A DNA stretch of 38,193 nucleotides from Tetmemena sp. SeJ-2015. Taxonomy: Eukaryota; Ciliophora; Spirotrichea; Sporadotrichida; Oxytrichidae. Position numbers and translations under genes: made by a program. Numbering within the stretch: the first letter of the stretch is position 1; every line of letters begins with the position of its first letter. The notes under the pieces were generated by a model. It ran no database searches. It was given only the letters and a program-made list of their open reading frames with translations, and was not told the origin of the DNA. Where the stretch lies: NCBI GenBank assembly GCA_027382625.1, contig JAJKFJ010021334.1, positions 1 through 38,193 of the forward strand, given 5' to 3'. Shown here piece after piece: positions 22,801 through 32,568 of the stretch.

Positions 22801-24556
22801 CATAGTTCAAAATCTACAAAGGCAAGGCCTCAAAGAACTTTTGAGCACCAACTACTTCTAAGAATGAGCCAATTTATTATCTTACTCTAAATTAGAATGA
22901 AGACACATCTATAAACGAGTGAATGCAATCCTTCCAGCTCTTGTAAGAATCCTTCTTGGGTCTGATTTAAGCAACCACATTCAGAAGTTCAGAAGCCTCT
23001 GGAATCACATCTCCAACTAGCTTGATGAAGCTCTTCATGAGTCTGAGACATACATCCTGTGCCTCCTCAAATCTAGTAGTGAGTAGGTATCTCACAAATA
23101 TGATAACTTTGTCTGCTTGAGAGATGCCTTGCTAATTATCTCCACTCTTCATCATGTTCATCATAGAGTCATTCAAAGATAGAGCATCCAAGTTCAAGAT
23201 TTCTGCTGTCAAGTTATTTCTAATCGCGCTATCTCCTTGCTACTGGAAATATTCTTTCTTAAGAGAGTGGGTCATTAAACTTCATTTCATAATAGTCAAT
23301 ATTGAATTTCATTTATAGGGTAGGTTTATGATCCTAAGGCCTGTGAAAGCTGCATTTCTAATTCTAGAGCTAGTGTTGACGAAATACTCACAGAAGATAC
23401 TGAAGCAGGCTGAGACGTATTTAAGAACATCGTTTGGCCTGAGTCCTTTGGAGGTAGCATAGTTAACCATGACTTAGGAAGTGCACTGAATATAAGAGAT
23501 GACTCTCTGCTGCTCCTGATCTTAGTGGAATCTATTCAAAGAAGTCAGAACTTCTTGATTGTCGAGCAGCTGTCTAAGCACCTGCTCTGCGTGCTCAGAA
23601 TTGTTTTAGAATCTGCGGGAGGCAAAGAAAACTTCCAAAGTGAGGTAAGCATTGGTCTTTAGGTAAGAGTCTTCTAATGATAGGAGTCTGATGATTTTAA
23701 TATCAATTTCACAGCAAAGACTGATTGGCATGACTTAAAGTGCAGCTGCCAGGAAATTCAACAACAGGATAGTCTTCTGAGAAACTTAGTTGCCTTTAAG
23801 TTAGAACTGCTGCGTAAAGATGTTTTGAACGAAGTTTTAGAATGCTATCATGGGCTTGTGGAGTTTCTCAATCTTCTTGTTCTGGAAGAGAATCAGAAGA
23901 GATCTTTAAGCCTGCTTTTGAACTTTCTCTCCTCTCTTGTCTATCAAAGCTGCAATCAAACTCTGGAAGGACTACTCAGTCTCAAAATCGTTTGAATTCC
24001 AAAGCTGCTCTGTCTTGGAGTGCAACAAAAACTGCAAGGTTAAAGTTCACATAAAAAAAGAAATTCTCATACTTAGGAAGTAAAGAAGTTTATGATTCCA
24101 TACTTAGCAATGAGTTGGGATTCTACAGCTGGAGCGAGCATTCTCTGAGTAATGATGTTTAAAATCACAGTGTGCTAGTTGGCAATAATTGCTAAATCGA
24201 GCATCGATACTACTGCGGAGAAACAATAAGCCATGGCCTCCTGGGTTTGCAAGTCCTAGCTAGGGTTAGCTTGATACATCTGAGCCAAGCCTGAGAAGTA
24301 AGCGGTGGGTGAGTAGTCATTCAAAGTTTCCTAATGAGAACATTAATTTACTTCTGATATAAGGCGAGATGGATGTTTACCTTTAAGACTGCGGTGACGG
24401 CACTCATTATTTCAAAGGACTTCACATATAGAGACTTCTGTCTCTTTTTGAGAGCCTCAAACTTCTTCAGCACTTTGGGTAGCACTCTACAATTAGTTAT
24501 TAGCTTCTAATGCTATCTTACGGCTTTTATTCTTTTAGTTGTCTGTGCTTGTTCAT
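19865..24556 (-). CDS. RRP12: Ribosomal RNA-processing protein RRP12
   Basis: A large HEAT-repeat protein. The N-terminus (ATG 24556) gives VLPKVLKKFEALKKRQKS after a 35-nt intron (24487-24521). The middle contains LWELLPCFC, the NUC173/RRP12 hallmark, once two insertions are removed. An acidic Asp/Ser/Glu tract (about 20920-21030) precedes the C-terminus GKYEPFAYIQLNPKMLNKR, a conserved RRP12 ending. RRP12 is a nucleolar/cytoplasmic factor for maturation and export of pre-40S and pre-60S particles. Many GT-AG introns interrupt it; one, about 168 nt near 21725-21893, begins GTTCC followed by a run of 12 A. Two candidate IESs lie at 22490-22539 and 22561-22590, leaving a coding piece of only about 24 bp between them. 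Stop TGA 19865-19867. Confidence 0.85.
22490..22539 (-). other. Candidate 50-bp IES in RRP12, pointer AAT
   Basis: Coding-strand AAT 50 bp apart (plus ATT at 22487-22489 and 22537-22539). Excision gives PCFCQYNSTQLSSAF, the spacing expected after the LLPxFC motif. A 20-nt GT-AG intron is an alternative but inserts about ten extra residues. Confidence 0.55.
22561..22590 (-). other. Candidate 30-bp IES in RRP12, pointer AACTATT
   Basis: Coding-strand AACTATT occurs 30 bp apart (plus AATAGTT at 22554-22560 and 22584-22590). Excision turns LWELFE into LWELLPCFC, the RRP12 hallmark. The removed part is almost pure A and T. Confidence 0.75.
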
Positions 24557-24721
24557 AGTTTTAATAAATTGCGAGATAAATAGTAGGAGTGAGTATTATT
24601 AAATAATGGTAATTAGAAAAGCAACTCGACTAAATCCTAATTATTAAGTAGCATTTTCACTTATATCCCATCACGATAGGGCTGCAGTGGAATCGGTGTT
24701 AGTAAATTCAAATTAAATAAA

Positions 24722-27700
24722 ATGCTCGGAATAGGACTTAATATTGGAGGCTCTAAGAAGGAGCCAGAAGCTGAAGTTAACGTTGAGGTCGCAGCTCCGT
24801 AAAGCATTCTATTAAAGTTAATTCTCAAACTGTAGTGAAGTTGGAAAGCTTAAAGGAGGTGACTATGTTATCCATGTCTTCATTCAACAGACGAGACAGC
24901 TCAAGTTAGATGGAGCGTAAGTGTTTTATTTAAAATGAGGCCATGAGATGGCGTTAAATAAACTATGCTGTTTATTTAAAAAAGAGTATCTTAACCTTCA
25001 TTTTCCATAGAGACACTGTGGATCCCATAATTGAAGTAACTTGCCTGGACAAAAAGAAGTTCTCCTCTTCTAAGAAGGATATTGGCCCAACAGGAATAGT
25101 CCACTGGGGAGAGCACTTGTTCTTTGAACCCAAGAAGCTTGTGAGTTTCTAACTCCTATATTATTATTGCTCTTTTAAATTATTTCGTATGCTTAACATT
25201 TATTCAGGAGAGCAGCGAGCTGGAAGAGGGGAGAATCCTTATCAGGATTCTGAACAAGGGATTCTTGAAGGATGACACGATCGGAGTTTATGAGTTGGAG
25301 TTCGCACAGATCTACTATCAGAAGGATCATGTGATGCAGCATCAGTGGCTGGCGCTTTCGAATCCAGAGGGCAAAGATTTCAATGATATCACTGGCTACA
25401 TGAAGATATCCATCAGCATCACAGGTCCAGGAGACGATCAAGTGCAGCTCACAGAGGACAATAGTGGATTAGACAACACAGATGGAGATAGTGTAATGAT
25501 GCCAGCATCCATTAAGAAGCAGTACAAGCAACTCTACTTCAGGATATTCAAGGCTGAGAAACTTCCCAAGATGGATAGGTTTGGCACCATTGATGCCTAC
25601 ATTCAAACCACTTTTTTCAAATAGACTCTCAGGACAAATACTTTAAATTAAAGAATACCATCACTATGAAGGATAACATTTGCTAGTGGGATGAGGAGAT
25701 CTGGCTACCAATCCAGTGGCCAGTTGCTTCAAGCAGATTAGTGTTTAAGTTGTTTGATGCAGACTCAGCTGGATCAGATGAGCTCGTCGGCTCAATGGTA
25801 TTTTCCATTAAGGACATTTTGGAGTGTGAGTAACCCACTTACAACTGGATCAACATTTATGGAGCACCCCTGGATTATAGTGGCGAAAATACTAAGAAGA
25901 TGAACAACAATCCAGAGTATGCTTCTCACTGGAAAGGTAGAGTCCTCGTGCAGTATTATGCTGAGGAAACTAAAAACCCTGAGCTCAAGAAGCAACCAAT
26001 AGCAGCTTCAGTTAAGCAAGAAGCCTAGAGATGGGTCTCACTTACTGACTATGAGATAATGTGCGAGATTGGCTCTGCAATATGTTTACCAGACACCAAG
26101 AAGTACAAAGTTAAAATTGCTATAAACGACTTCTCTCTGATCACTGATGCACCAGTCGAATCTAAGAAGAACTATTGTAGATGGAACAAGAGATTTGACC
26201 TTACTACTCTCTCGACTGTGTATACCTCCATAGATGACCTTGAGAAAGTTTTCATTTACCTCATGGATGGTGATAAGCCAGTTTGCTATTGGAAAGGTAT
26301 GCTAAGGGATTTCCTGAACCCAGATCCTGGCTTCTAATGGCTTCCCCTAATTTGTGATTTATCAGTTGGTGCTGTTACTGATTAATCCAAAGCTGGAATT
26401 TAAGTATTTTATAATTGGAATGATTCAAGTAAAGTTTAGCATTAACAATAAGTCAAAGAATGGGTCACTTAATTACAAGAACTATGACTCATGGAAGAAA
26501 CCCCCTCCTAAGAGACTCAACTCTTTCAAGATAAGAGCTTATATCTACTAGTGCAAAGATTTACCAGCTGCTGATGATGATGGCACATCAGATCCATATA
26601 TTGAAGTTTGGTCTCCTGATCAAAAGTAGGCCTTGACTCCCATCGTAGATGATAATTGTAATCCTATATTCTTCACTACGCTTGAGATCTATTATGACTT
26701 CATGTCTAGAGAAGACGCTCCACCAATCATACTCAACGTTTGGGATAGAGACACAGGTGCTTTTGATAAGGATGACTTCCTCGGAAGAGCTGTCATCTAC
26801 CTCAAAGATGCAGCCCTGAGTGAAGACGATAACATTCCACTCCCCAAATGGCACAAAGTAGTAATGGGTTTTACTGATGACGAGCCCTCTATCGGAGAAG
26901 TGCTATGTTCCTTCAGTTTGGTAGCTGATGACTACAATTTCAAAATTCCAGCTGAGTATCTAAAGCTCTCAGACTATCTCGACTTCAAAGAATACACAGT
27001 TGAGATCATTCTATTTTTGTATTTATTTATCAATGCCTTGGGATTAAGAAGCCTCCAGTCGTTTGGACTAGTGCCAGTAAAGAAGCCTTTCATTAAGTTC
27101 AATCTGAGATCTTTGCTGCCTCCTGAACAAGCAAAGGCTGTAACCAATGTGAAGACAAATCCAGGTGACACAGGCCCCAACCCAAACATCAACACCACTG
27201 TGACTTTTACAATTAAGTTGCCATCTAGCTCTCTATTCTGTCCTAAGCTCTCTTGCGATGTCTATGACTATGTATTCAAGGGCATGGTGCAACCTTTACT
27301 TGGAACATTTTCTATTCCAATTGGCCCTATCTTAGATTAGACAGCCACTGATCAATCTAAAGAAATCGATCAGAGTGACTACATCATAAATTTTCAAGCT
27401 TTATTTGAGCAAGAGTTAATAATTTATCATAGGCGAATTGAAAAAGGTATTGAATGGAGGATAGTCAAGAGCAGAAGGAAGATTCGATGAAGAGGAGAAG
27501 CTTGATCCCAACTAGATAAGCGTATCAATTGATAGCCAGGGAAGCCCACTCAGACTTTCAAAGGCTGCTGGTGGAGCAGCAGGAGCAGCCCTCTTATAGA
27601 AAGCTAAAAACAAGATGCAGGAAGCACTCTCTCTTAATCTCAAGAATCAACTCATCGCAAAGAAGATCGAAACTGAGAAGATGCAAAAGATTGAACTCAA

Positions 27701-29657
27701 GCAACAAAGAAAGAGGGATATTGAGGCTCTCAAGGCAAGAGGAGGGTAATTCGTATACAAGAACGTAATTCTTCCTCGTTATACAGTTGATGAGAGACTC
27801 AAGATCAATCGTGAAATAGATCCTCCTCCTGCTTCACTCTTTATTGGACTTGGTTTCAATCAGAAACCCGAAGATGCTAAGAAACACTACAGAAGGTACT
27901 ACCCTGATGAACTTGAAAATGTCAAGGAAGTCATGCCTAAGCTTCCCTTCCATGAAGACCCAGTGATGAGAGGCTAGCAGAGAGGATTATCAAAGGGACT
28001 CCTAGCTTCATTCTTCAGTTTCAGGTAGAGTAAAGATGAGACAGGAGAAATTTCTAACCTTAAATAAGTTGGAAAATTCAAGGGACTTATCAAAGTCTAC
28101 AACAAGGATGAGGAAGACAACTATAAAGCGTAGCGAAATGCAAGGAATGACCTCATTCTTAAGTTGATTAGAGAGACTTACTCAAAGGTCAAGAGAGAGC
28201 CCCTTACCTTTAACTTTGATCAGATTGAAACTCTTGAAGGCAGAAATAAATTCACCCAGATGATGGATGAGATCGGTGTTGCTCATCTCAACCTCGCAAA
28301 CTACTTTAAAGGATTTGATATTTTGTTACTTGATTGAGACCAGCTATGAAGACAATCTTGCCAAACTCATGTTGAGCAAGACTAAGACACTCGTTAGAAT
28401 TTATGTGATCGAAGGCTTTGATTTTGCTCAGAGAGATATCGGCTCCTTCTCAGATCCTTACCTGAAGATTAGTTGTGGCAAGAAGGTTTTCAATGAGAGA
28501 GATAACTATTAACTTGATCAACCCAACCCTAAGTTCAACAAATACTATGAGTTTGATGCAGAATTCCCAGGAGCTCAGCCTCTTGTTATTCAAGCTTATG
28601 ACTATGATGATCTATTCGGAGATGACCTTATAGGAGAGACTACTATTGATCTTGATGATAGATTCTTCTCAGCTGAGTGGCAATCAATTAGAGAAAAGCC
28701 AGTTGAGTACAGAACTCTCTTCCATCCTTCGACCACAGTTGGCCAAGGAGTTGTTAAGCTTTGGGTTGAAATTCATCCTACCTCTAAATCCACATCTGTT
28801 TAATCTTGATTGTGAATTTCAATCAAATTAATAGACGTCTGATTCCACAAAGGTGTGGGATATAACTCCTCGCCCTTAGAAGGATTACGAAGTGAGAGTA
28901 GTTGTGTGGGACACCAAGGACGTTATTCCTGCAGATTGGGAAGGAGTATCCGATGTTTTCATAAGATCCTTCTTTGACACAAAGAACTCCAAGGAGACTG
29001 ACACTCACTATAGATGCCAAGATGGCAAGGCCTCCTTTAACTACAGACTTCTCTTCGGCATGAATGCTCCCTCAGACAACTACAACTTCACAGTGCAAGT
29101 TTGGGACAGAGACTTCTTTGCTAGCAACGACCTTATTGGAGATGCTACTCTCGATCTCAAGCCACTCTTTAACGACGTGATTGAAACTGAGAAGTCCTTC
29201 TCTTTGAACAAGAAGTACTACGAGTCTTACCTCCATGAGCATATGAAGGAAGTGCCTCTCAAGTTTGAGGATGACGATTCGTTCTGGGTGCCAGTCAGGG
29301 GCAAGGATGAAAAAACTGGGGAAATCAAGATCACAGGACATGTCAGACTCTCACTCACAGTCATGGCTAAGGAACAGTAAGCTTTAAGAATGTATTATAA
29401 TTTCTAATAGGGCTGACGCTAATAAAGTGGGAGATGCCAGATCTGAACCAAACCACTCTCCTTTCTTGCCACCTCCTTAGGGAAGACTAGAGTTTTCTTT
29501 CAACCCTTTCAAGATGCTTAACTAATTGATTGGCCCCGAACTCAGAAGAAAGATTTATGGCTGGTTGTGCGTCGCCATCTGTTGCGCTCTGATTGTTATG
29601 ATGCTGCCTATGATTTTCTCCAACCTTATTTCTTCGGCAATTGTAGCTGCATTCTGA
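24722..29657 (+). CDS. Ferlin: multi-C2 tail-anchored membrane protein
   Basis: Successive C2 domains: one from about 24850 (GDYVIHVFIQ), one from 25525 (QLYFRIFKAEKLPKMD), a middle block near 26060-26330, one from 26525 (KIRAYIYQCKDLPAADDDG, with WDRDTGAFDKDD), one near 27040 (LGLRSLQSFG), one at 28390 (IYVIEGFDFAQRD, with YDYDDLFGDD) and one at 28890 (VRVVVWDTKDVIPADW). A C-terminal hydrophobic anchor follows (LCVAICCALIVMMLPMIF), ending at TGA 29655-29657. The aspartates suggest that at least the C2 domains at 26525 and 28390 bind calcium. Ferlins drive calcium-triggered membrane fusion and repair. Early GT-AG introns follow ATG 24722. Five further breaks are short, pointer-flanked and not GT-AG: 25624-25640, 26429-26456, 27009-27032, 27417-27465 and 28323-28335. 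Confidence 0.87.
25624..25640 (+). other. Candidate 17-bp IES in ferlin, pointer CAAATA
   Basis: The 6-bp word CAAATA occurs at 25618-25623 and 25635-25640. Excision converts a frameshift into TTFFKYFKLKNTITMKDN, a continuous C2 strand. The segment is far too short for a spliceosomal intron and has no GT-AG ends. Confidence 0.78.
26429..26456 (+). other. Candidate 28-bp IES in ferlin, pointer TCAA
   Basis: TCAA at 26425-26428 and 26453-26456. Excision joins FYNWNDS to KNGSLNYKNYDSW in frame. The GT at the left edge has no AG in the required phase. Confidence 0.65.
27009..27032 (+). other. Candidate 24-bp in-frame IES in ferlin, pointer ATCA
   Basis: ATCA at 27005-27008 and 27029-27032 flanks a T-rich stretch that encodes only hydrophobic residues inside a C2 strand. 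Excision gives YTVEINALGLRSLQ, the usual ferlin spacing. Because it is in frame, only the family pattern argues for removal. Confidence 0.5.
27417..27465 (+). other. Candidate 49-bp IES in ferlin, pointer AGT
   Basis: AGT at 27414-27416 and 27463-27465. Excision joins LFEQES to RAEGRFDEEEKLDPN in frame. A competing 6-bp repeat (CAAGAG, 56 bp apart) gives the wrong frame. Confidence 0.5.
28323..28335 (+). other. Candidate 13-bp IES in ferlin, pointer ATT
   Basis: ATT at 28320-28322 and 28333-28335. Removing 13 bp turns FDILLLD-stop into KGFDIETSYEDNLAKL and leads directly into the next C2 domain. No intron solution exists at this size. Confidence 0.55.
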
Positions 29658-29837
29658 CCTCCATGCATATGAGGCTGATTAAATTTTCATATCCTAATTT
29701 TTCAATAGCATACATCACAATATGACATTCAATTTAAGGAGAGGAAGATTGAAAATTTGTAAAGATCTTATAAGGAAAGACTTTATAGGAATGGTAATTG
29801 AACTTTCTAATAATTTATTTGTGTGGGAGTCGGCGCT

Positions 29838-32290
29838 TCAAATGTCGTCAATCTCGAAGTCGTCCTCGACATTGATGTCCAGCACGTTGACCTTCTCGGT
29901 GGTCTCTTCGAGAGCCTTGTTGAGGATTTCTTGCTGCTTGGCTTCCTCAATTTGCTTTTGCTGTTCCTGCATCTGCTTCTGGATGAGTTCCTTCTGCTTG
30001 CGCTGCTGTTCAGTCTCGCCCTTATTGACCTTCTCCTCCTGGACTTCTTCCTCCTCATCTTCGTCGTATTCTTCCTCTTCCTCCTCATCTTGGGCAGACC
30101 TAATAACAACATAAGCATCTCCATATATATTTAAATTATAATTGAAATTAGGTAATATACAATTAAAGATATCAGTTGTCATTATAATTTTATTTAATTC
30201 AAATTATTAGAGGTCCAATTTTATTTTCATATTCCTATAGATATTTTTTTAGGATACCTTCTCATGTCTTGAAAAGATTGTATAGCTAATATTCTAAGTG
30301 TTTTCACTCATATTAGTTTTATATTTTCTAATTCTATGAGTGCATTATAATAAGTCTGCACTTCCATAGAATTGCAAATTATAATAAATACTTTTATCAA
30401 CCACAGTTTTACAGATCCACATTTATCATTTTAGTTTATCATAAATTTAAAAGATTTGTCATCTATAATAAAGATGAATATAATGTTTATAGAATAGAAT
30501 GTATCAAAAAAGAGTTGGCTATATATTGAGTCTCGAAAGTCAAGCTTTCTCATGAGGAATCTCAAAAACCCCCTCTTCTAGTGACTTGCACGGATTTGTT
30601 TTCGCACTTTTGAGTTACTTGGAAACATGGAGAGGCAAGGTATACGGGAAGCATACCTGCTGTTTTGTCTCAAAGTCGGCATGAGTGCTTATATAGAGAC
30701 ATCAGATCTCAACAGTGAATAAAAGCAACATATATAGGAATATTGTATTCACTCTCGATCTCCGATTAGTCCCATTAGTTTATAGAATGAATTTTAGTGC
30801 TACTTACTTGAGCCAGTCAACAAACTAGGCAATCAGTTTCCTGAAGTGGCGCTCAGCTTTGCGATCGTAGAGAGCGCAAGTCTTATCGAGCTTGACTTTT
30901 TTAGCGTGCCATCCGAGGATAAGCTCCTCGTCGAAGACGTTCTAGTCGTAGATGAGTTTCATGAAAGTGCTTGCGAACTTTTGCATATCAGGGTATTTAT
31001 TCATGAAGAACTGAACAATCGACTGGAAGAGATGCTTGATGCCGATCTTTCCATCGAGTGAGATCAAGTCCAAGAAGGCTTTCTCGTAGTGAGGCCAGTG
31101 CTTCACAATGTTGCGTTCAGGGGTAAAGATACCGCACACCAGAATGTAGTAGCGAAACTCGCTTGAGAGACCCAAGGAGGTGGCTGTGAGTTAGATATCC
31201 TCAAATAAGCGGGAAGGGGTAACACCCTCTTTAGCGGCGGTGGAAATCTTTTGAATTGCCTCCTCTAAATATCAAAGTTAGATAAGCATACTCAATTTGA
31301 AAGAGATTGATTGTTGAGTATAGTTTCAGAATTGCAGAACCAATTTATAATCACAGGGATCTCAGAGGTAGTGACAAAAGGTATTCATCGTTATATTATA
31401 TGGCTTAGTTAGATTTATAGCTATTAACTTACCGACTTCCTCAGAGTTGATAGTAGTAGGCTCAACTTCCTCTTCGCCAGTCTCCTTTCTCTTTTTCTTC
31501 TCATCGTCACCCTTGTCCTCTTCTTCCTCTTCGACGGCGGCAGCTTGAGCTCCCTTCTTTTTCTTGCCCTCTTGGGCATCATGAGCTCCCTAGGGAGTCT
31601 CAATTTCACTCATGTTCTTGGGGAGTTGCTTCATAAGCTAAACTCCTGAACGATGGACTGAGTCTAAGTTGTTGATGGTTCCACAAGCGCGGCACTTTGA
31701 CTGTAGCGCTTTTTGCTTAATGAACATAGAAGTCTCAGGGTACTTGCATTTGTTACAAAGTAAGTACTTCTCAATGAATCTAAAATAGGGAGTTAGATTA
31801 TCAGGAATAAGGATATAATATCTTTTCGATGGGCAGTGTGGAATTTTCCATACTGGCGGTTATTAGGTATTCAACTTACTTGTCTAGAATTTTTTAAAGA
31901 GTATCAAAGTTGTGTTGACCCTTGATGATGCTCTTCTTTTCAGAACTTGCTCCCAACTCAGCGCACCAGAACTTCAGAATTGCTATACACTTTCATTAAG
32001 TAAGGGTCTTGAATTAAGAGTAAACAAGATCGATTGCTCTTTTCAAGCAGCGGATCTTCTCTTTGAATTGTATTAAGGAGTCTTACCTTCCTCTGGTACT
32101 CTGAGTGACTTAGCGATCTCATCTAAATTGAATACGTTGGTCTTGACTCCATTAAGTCTACTTTCCTGCTTCAAGACCATCTTGGGCATCTTATATCTAC
32201 GCAAATAATTAGCTATGCACTTGAAGGAGGGATGGGTTACCTGTAATTCGGGTCCTGGATGTATGACGGTATATTCACTCTCGCGCTCAT
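29838..32290 (-). CDS. EIF5: Translation initiation factor eIF5
   Basis: The N-terminus gives NIPSYIQDPNYRYKMPKM after a 44-nt intron, followed by CAELGASS, the C4 zinc ribbon CNKCKYPET and CRACG, then an acidic/Lys linker, the W2-type HEAT domain (EFRYYILVCGIFTPERNI, HFRKLIAQFVDWLK) and an acidic tail EEEEEEYDEDEEEE. eIF5 is the GTPase activator of eIF2 in the 43S complex; the N-terminal Arg lies in the usual position. Beyond the normal ending there is an added Gln/Glu/Lys helix (QQRKQKELIQKQMQ) finishing FEIDDI at TGA 29838-29840. GT-AG introns include 31786-31880 (approximate), about 31265-31430, and an exceptional 708-nt intron at 30100-30807 just before the acidic tail. Start ATG 32290. 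Confidence 0.92.
30100..30807 (-). other. 708-nt intron of eIF5 with a GC-richer island
   Basis: Canonical GTAAGT and TTATTAG ends splice DWLK to SAQDEEEE exactly in frame. Most of it is strongly AT-rich, but about 30505-30730 has near-coding base composition and contains a hairpin (GGTAT/ATACC around 30640-30659). On the minus strand an open frame of 124 codons runs from ATG 30682 to TGA 30308, matching nothing I know. It could hold an RNA gene, a fragment of another gene, or an IES nested in an intron. Confidence 0.6.
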
Positions 32291-32568
32291 ATTTATGTTT
32301 TGAATTAATCATAAACTATTTAATACCAAATATTTATTACTAAATAATCACAGACACCCTCGCATATATATATCTTTTTCCCCCACCCACCACAGGTCTC
32401 TCACCACATGTGCAGATATATATGCAATTATTTATACTTATATACTTTTGGTAAGGAGAATCTTGATTAGATAAGATGAAAGAGAGAGCAGCAATCCAGA
32501 GATCGATAATAAATTCTTTATAGGAAGAAGAAGCAATAGGAGTAAATAATTTCAAATTTAAATTAGAA

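Noticed and set aside
25600..25660. Programmed +1 frameshift of the Euplotes type at AAA-TAG in the ferlin gene
   Set aside because: The shift needed is not the one that slippage at AAA-TAG would give, and TAG is read as Gln throughout. A 17-bp IES with a 6-bp pointer explains the break exactly.
24722..29657. Ferlin as a decayed pseudogene because of several frameshifts
   Set aside because: Each break has matching flanking repeats and excision restores the family sequence; all conserved C2 motifs and the anchor are intact.
30540..30670. Telomerase RNA with a C/A-rich template in the eIF5 intron
   Set aside because: The stretch CTCAAAAACCCCCTC is less than one and a half repeats and does not match the known spirotrich telomere unit (G4T4).
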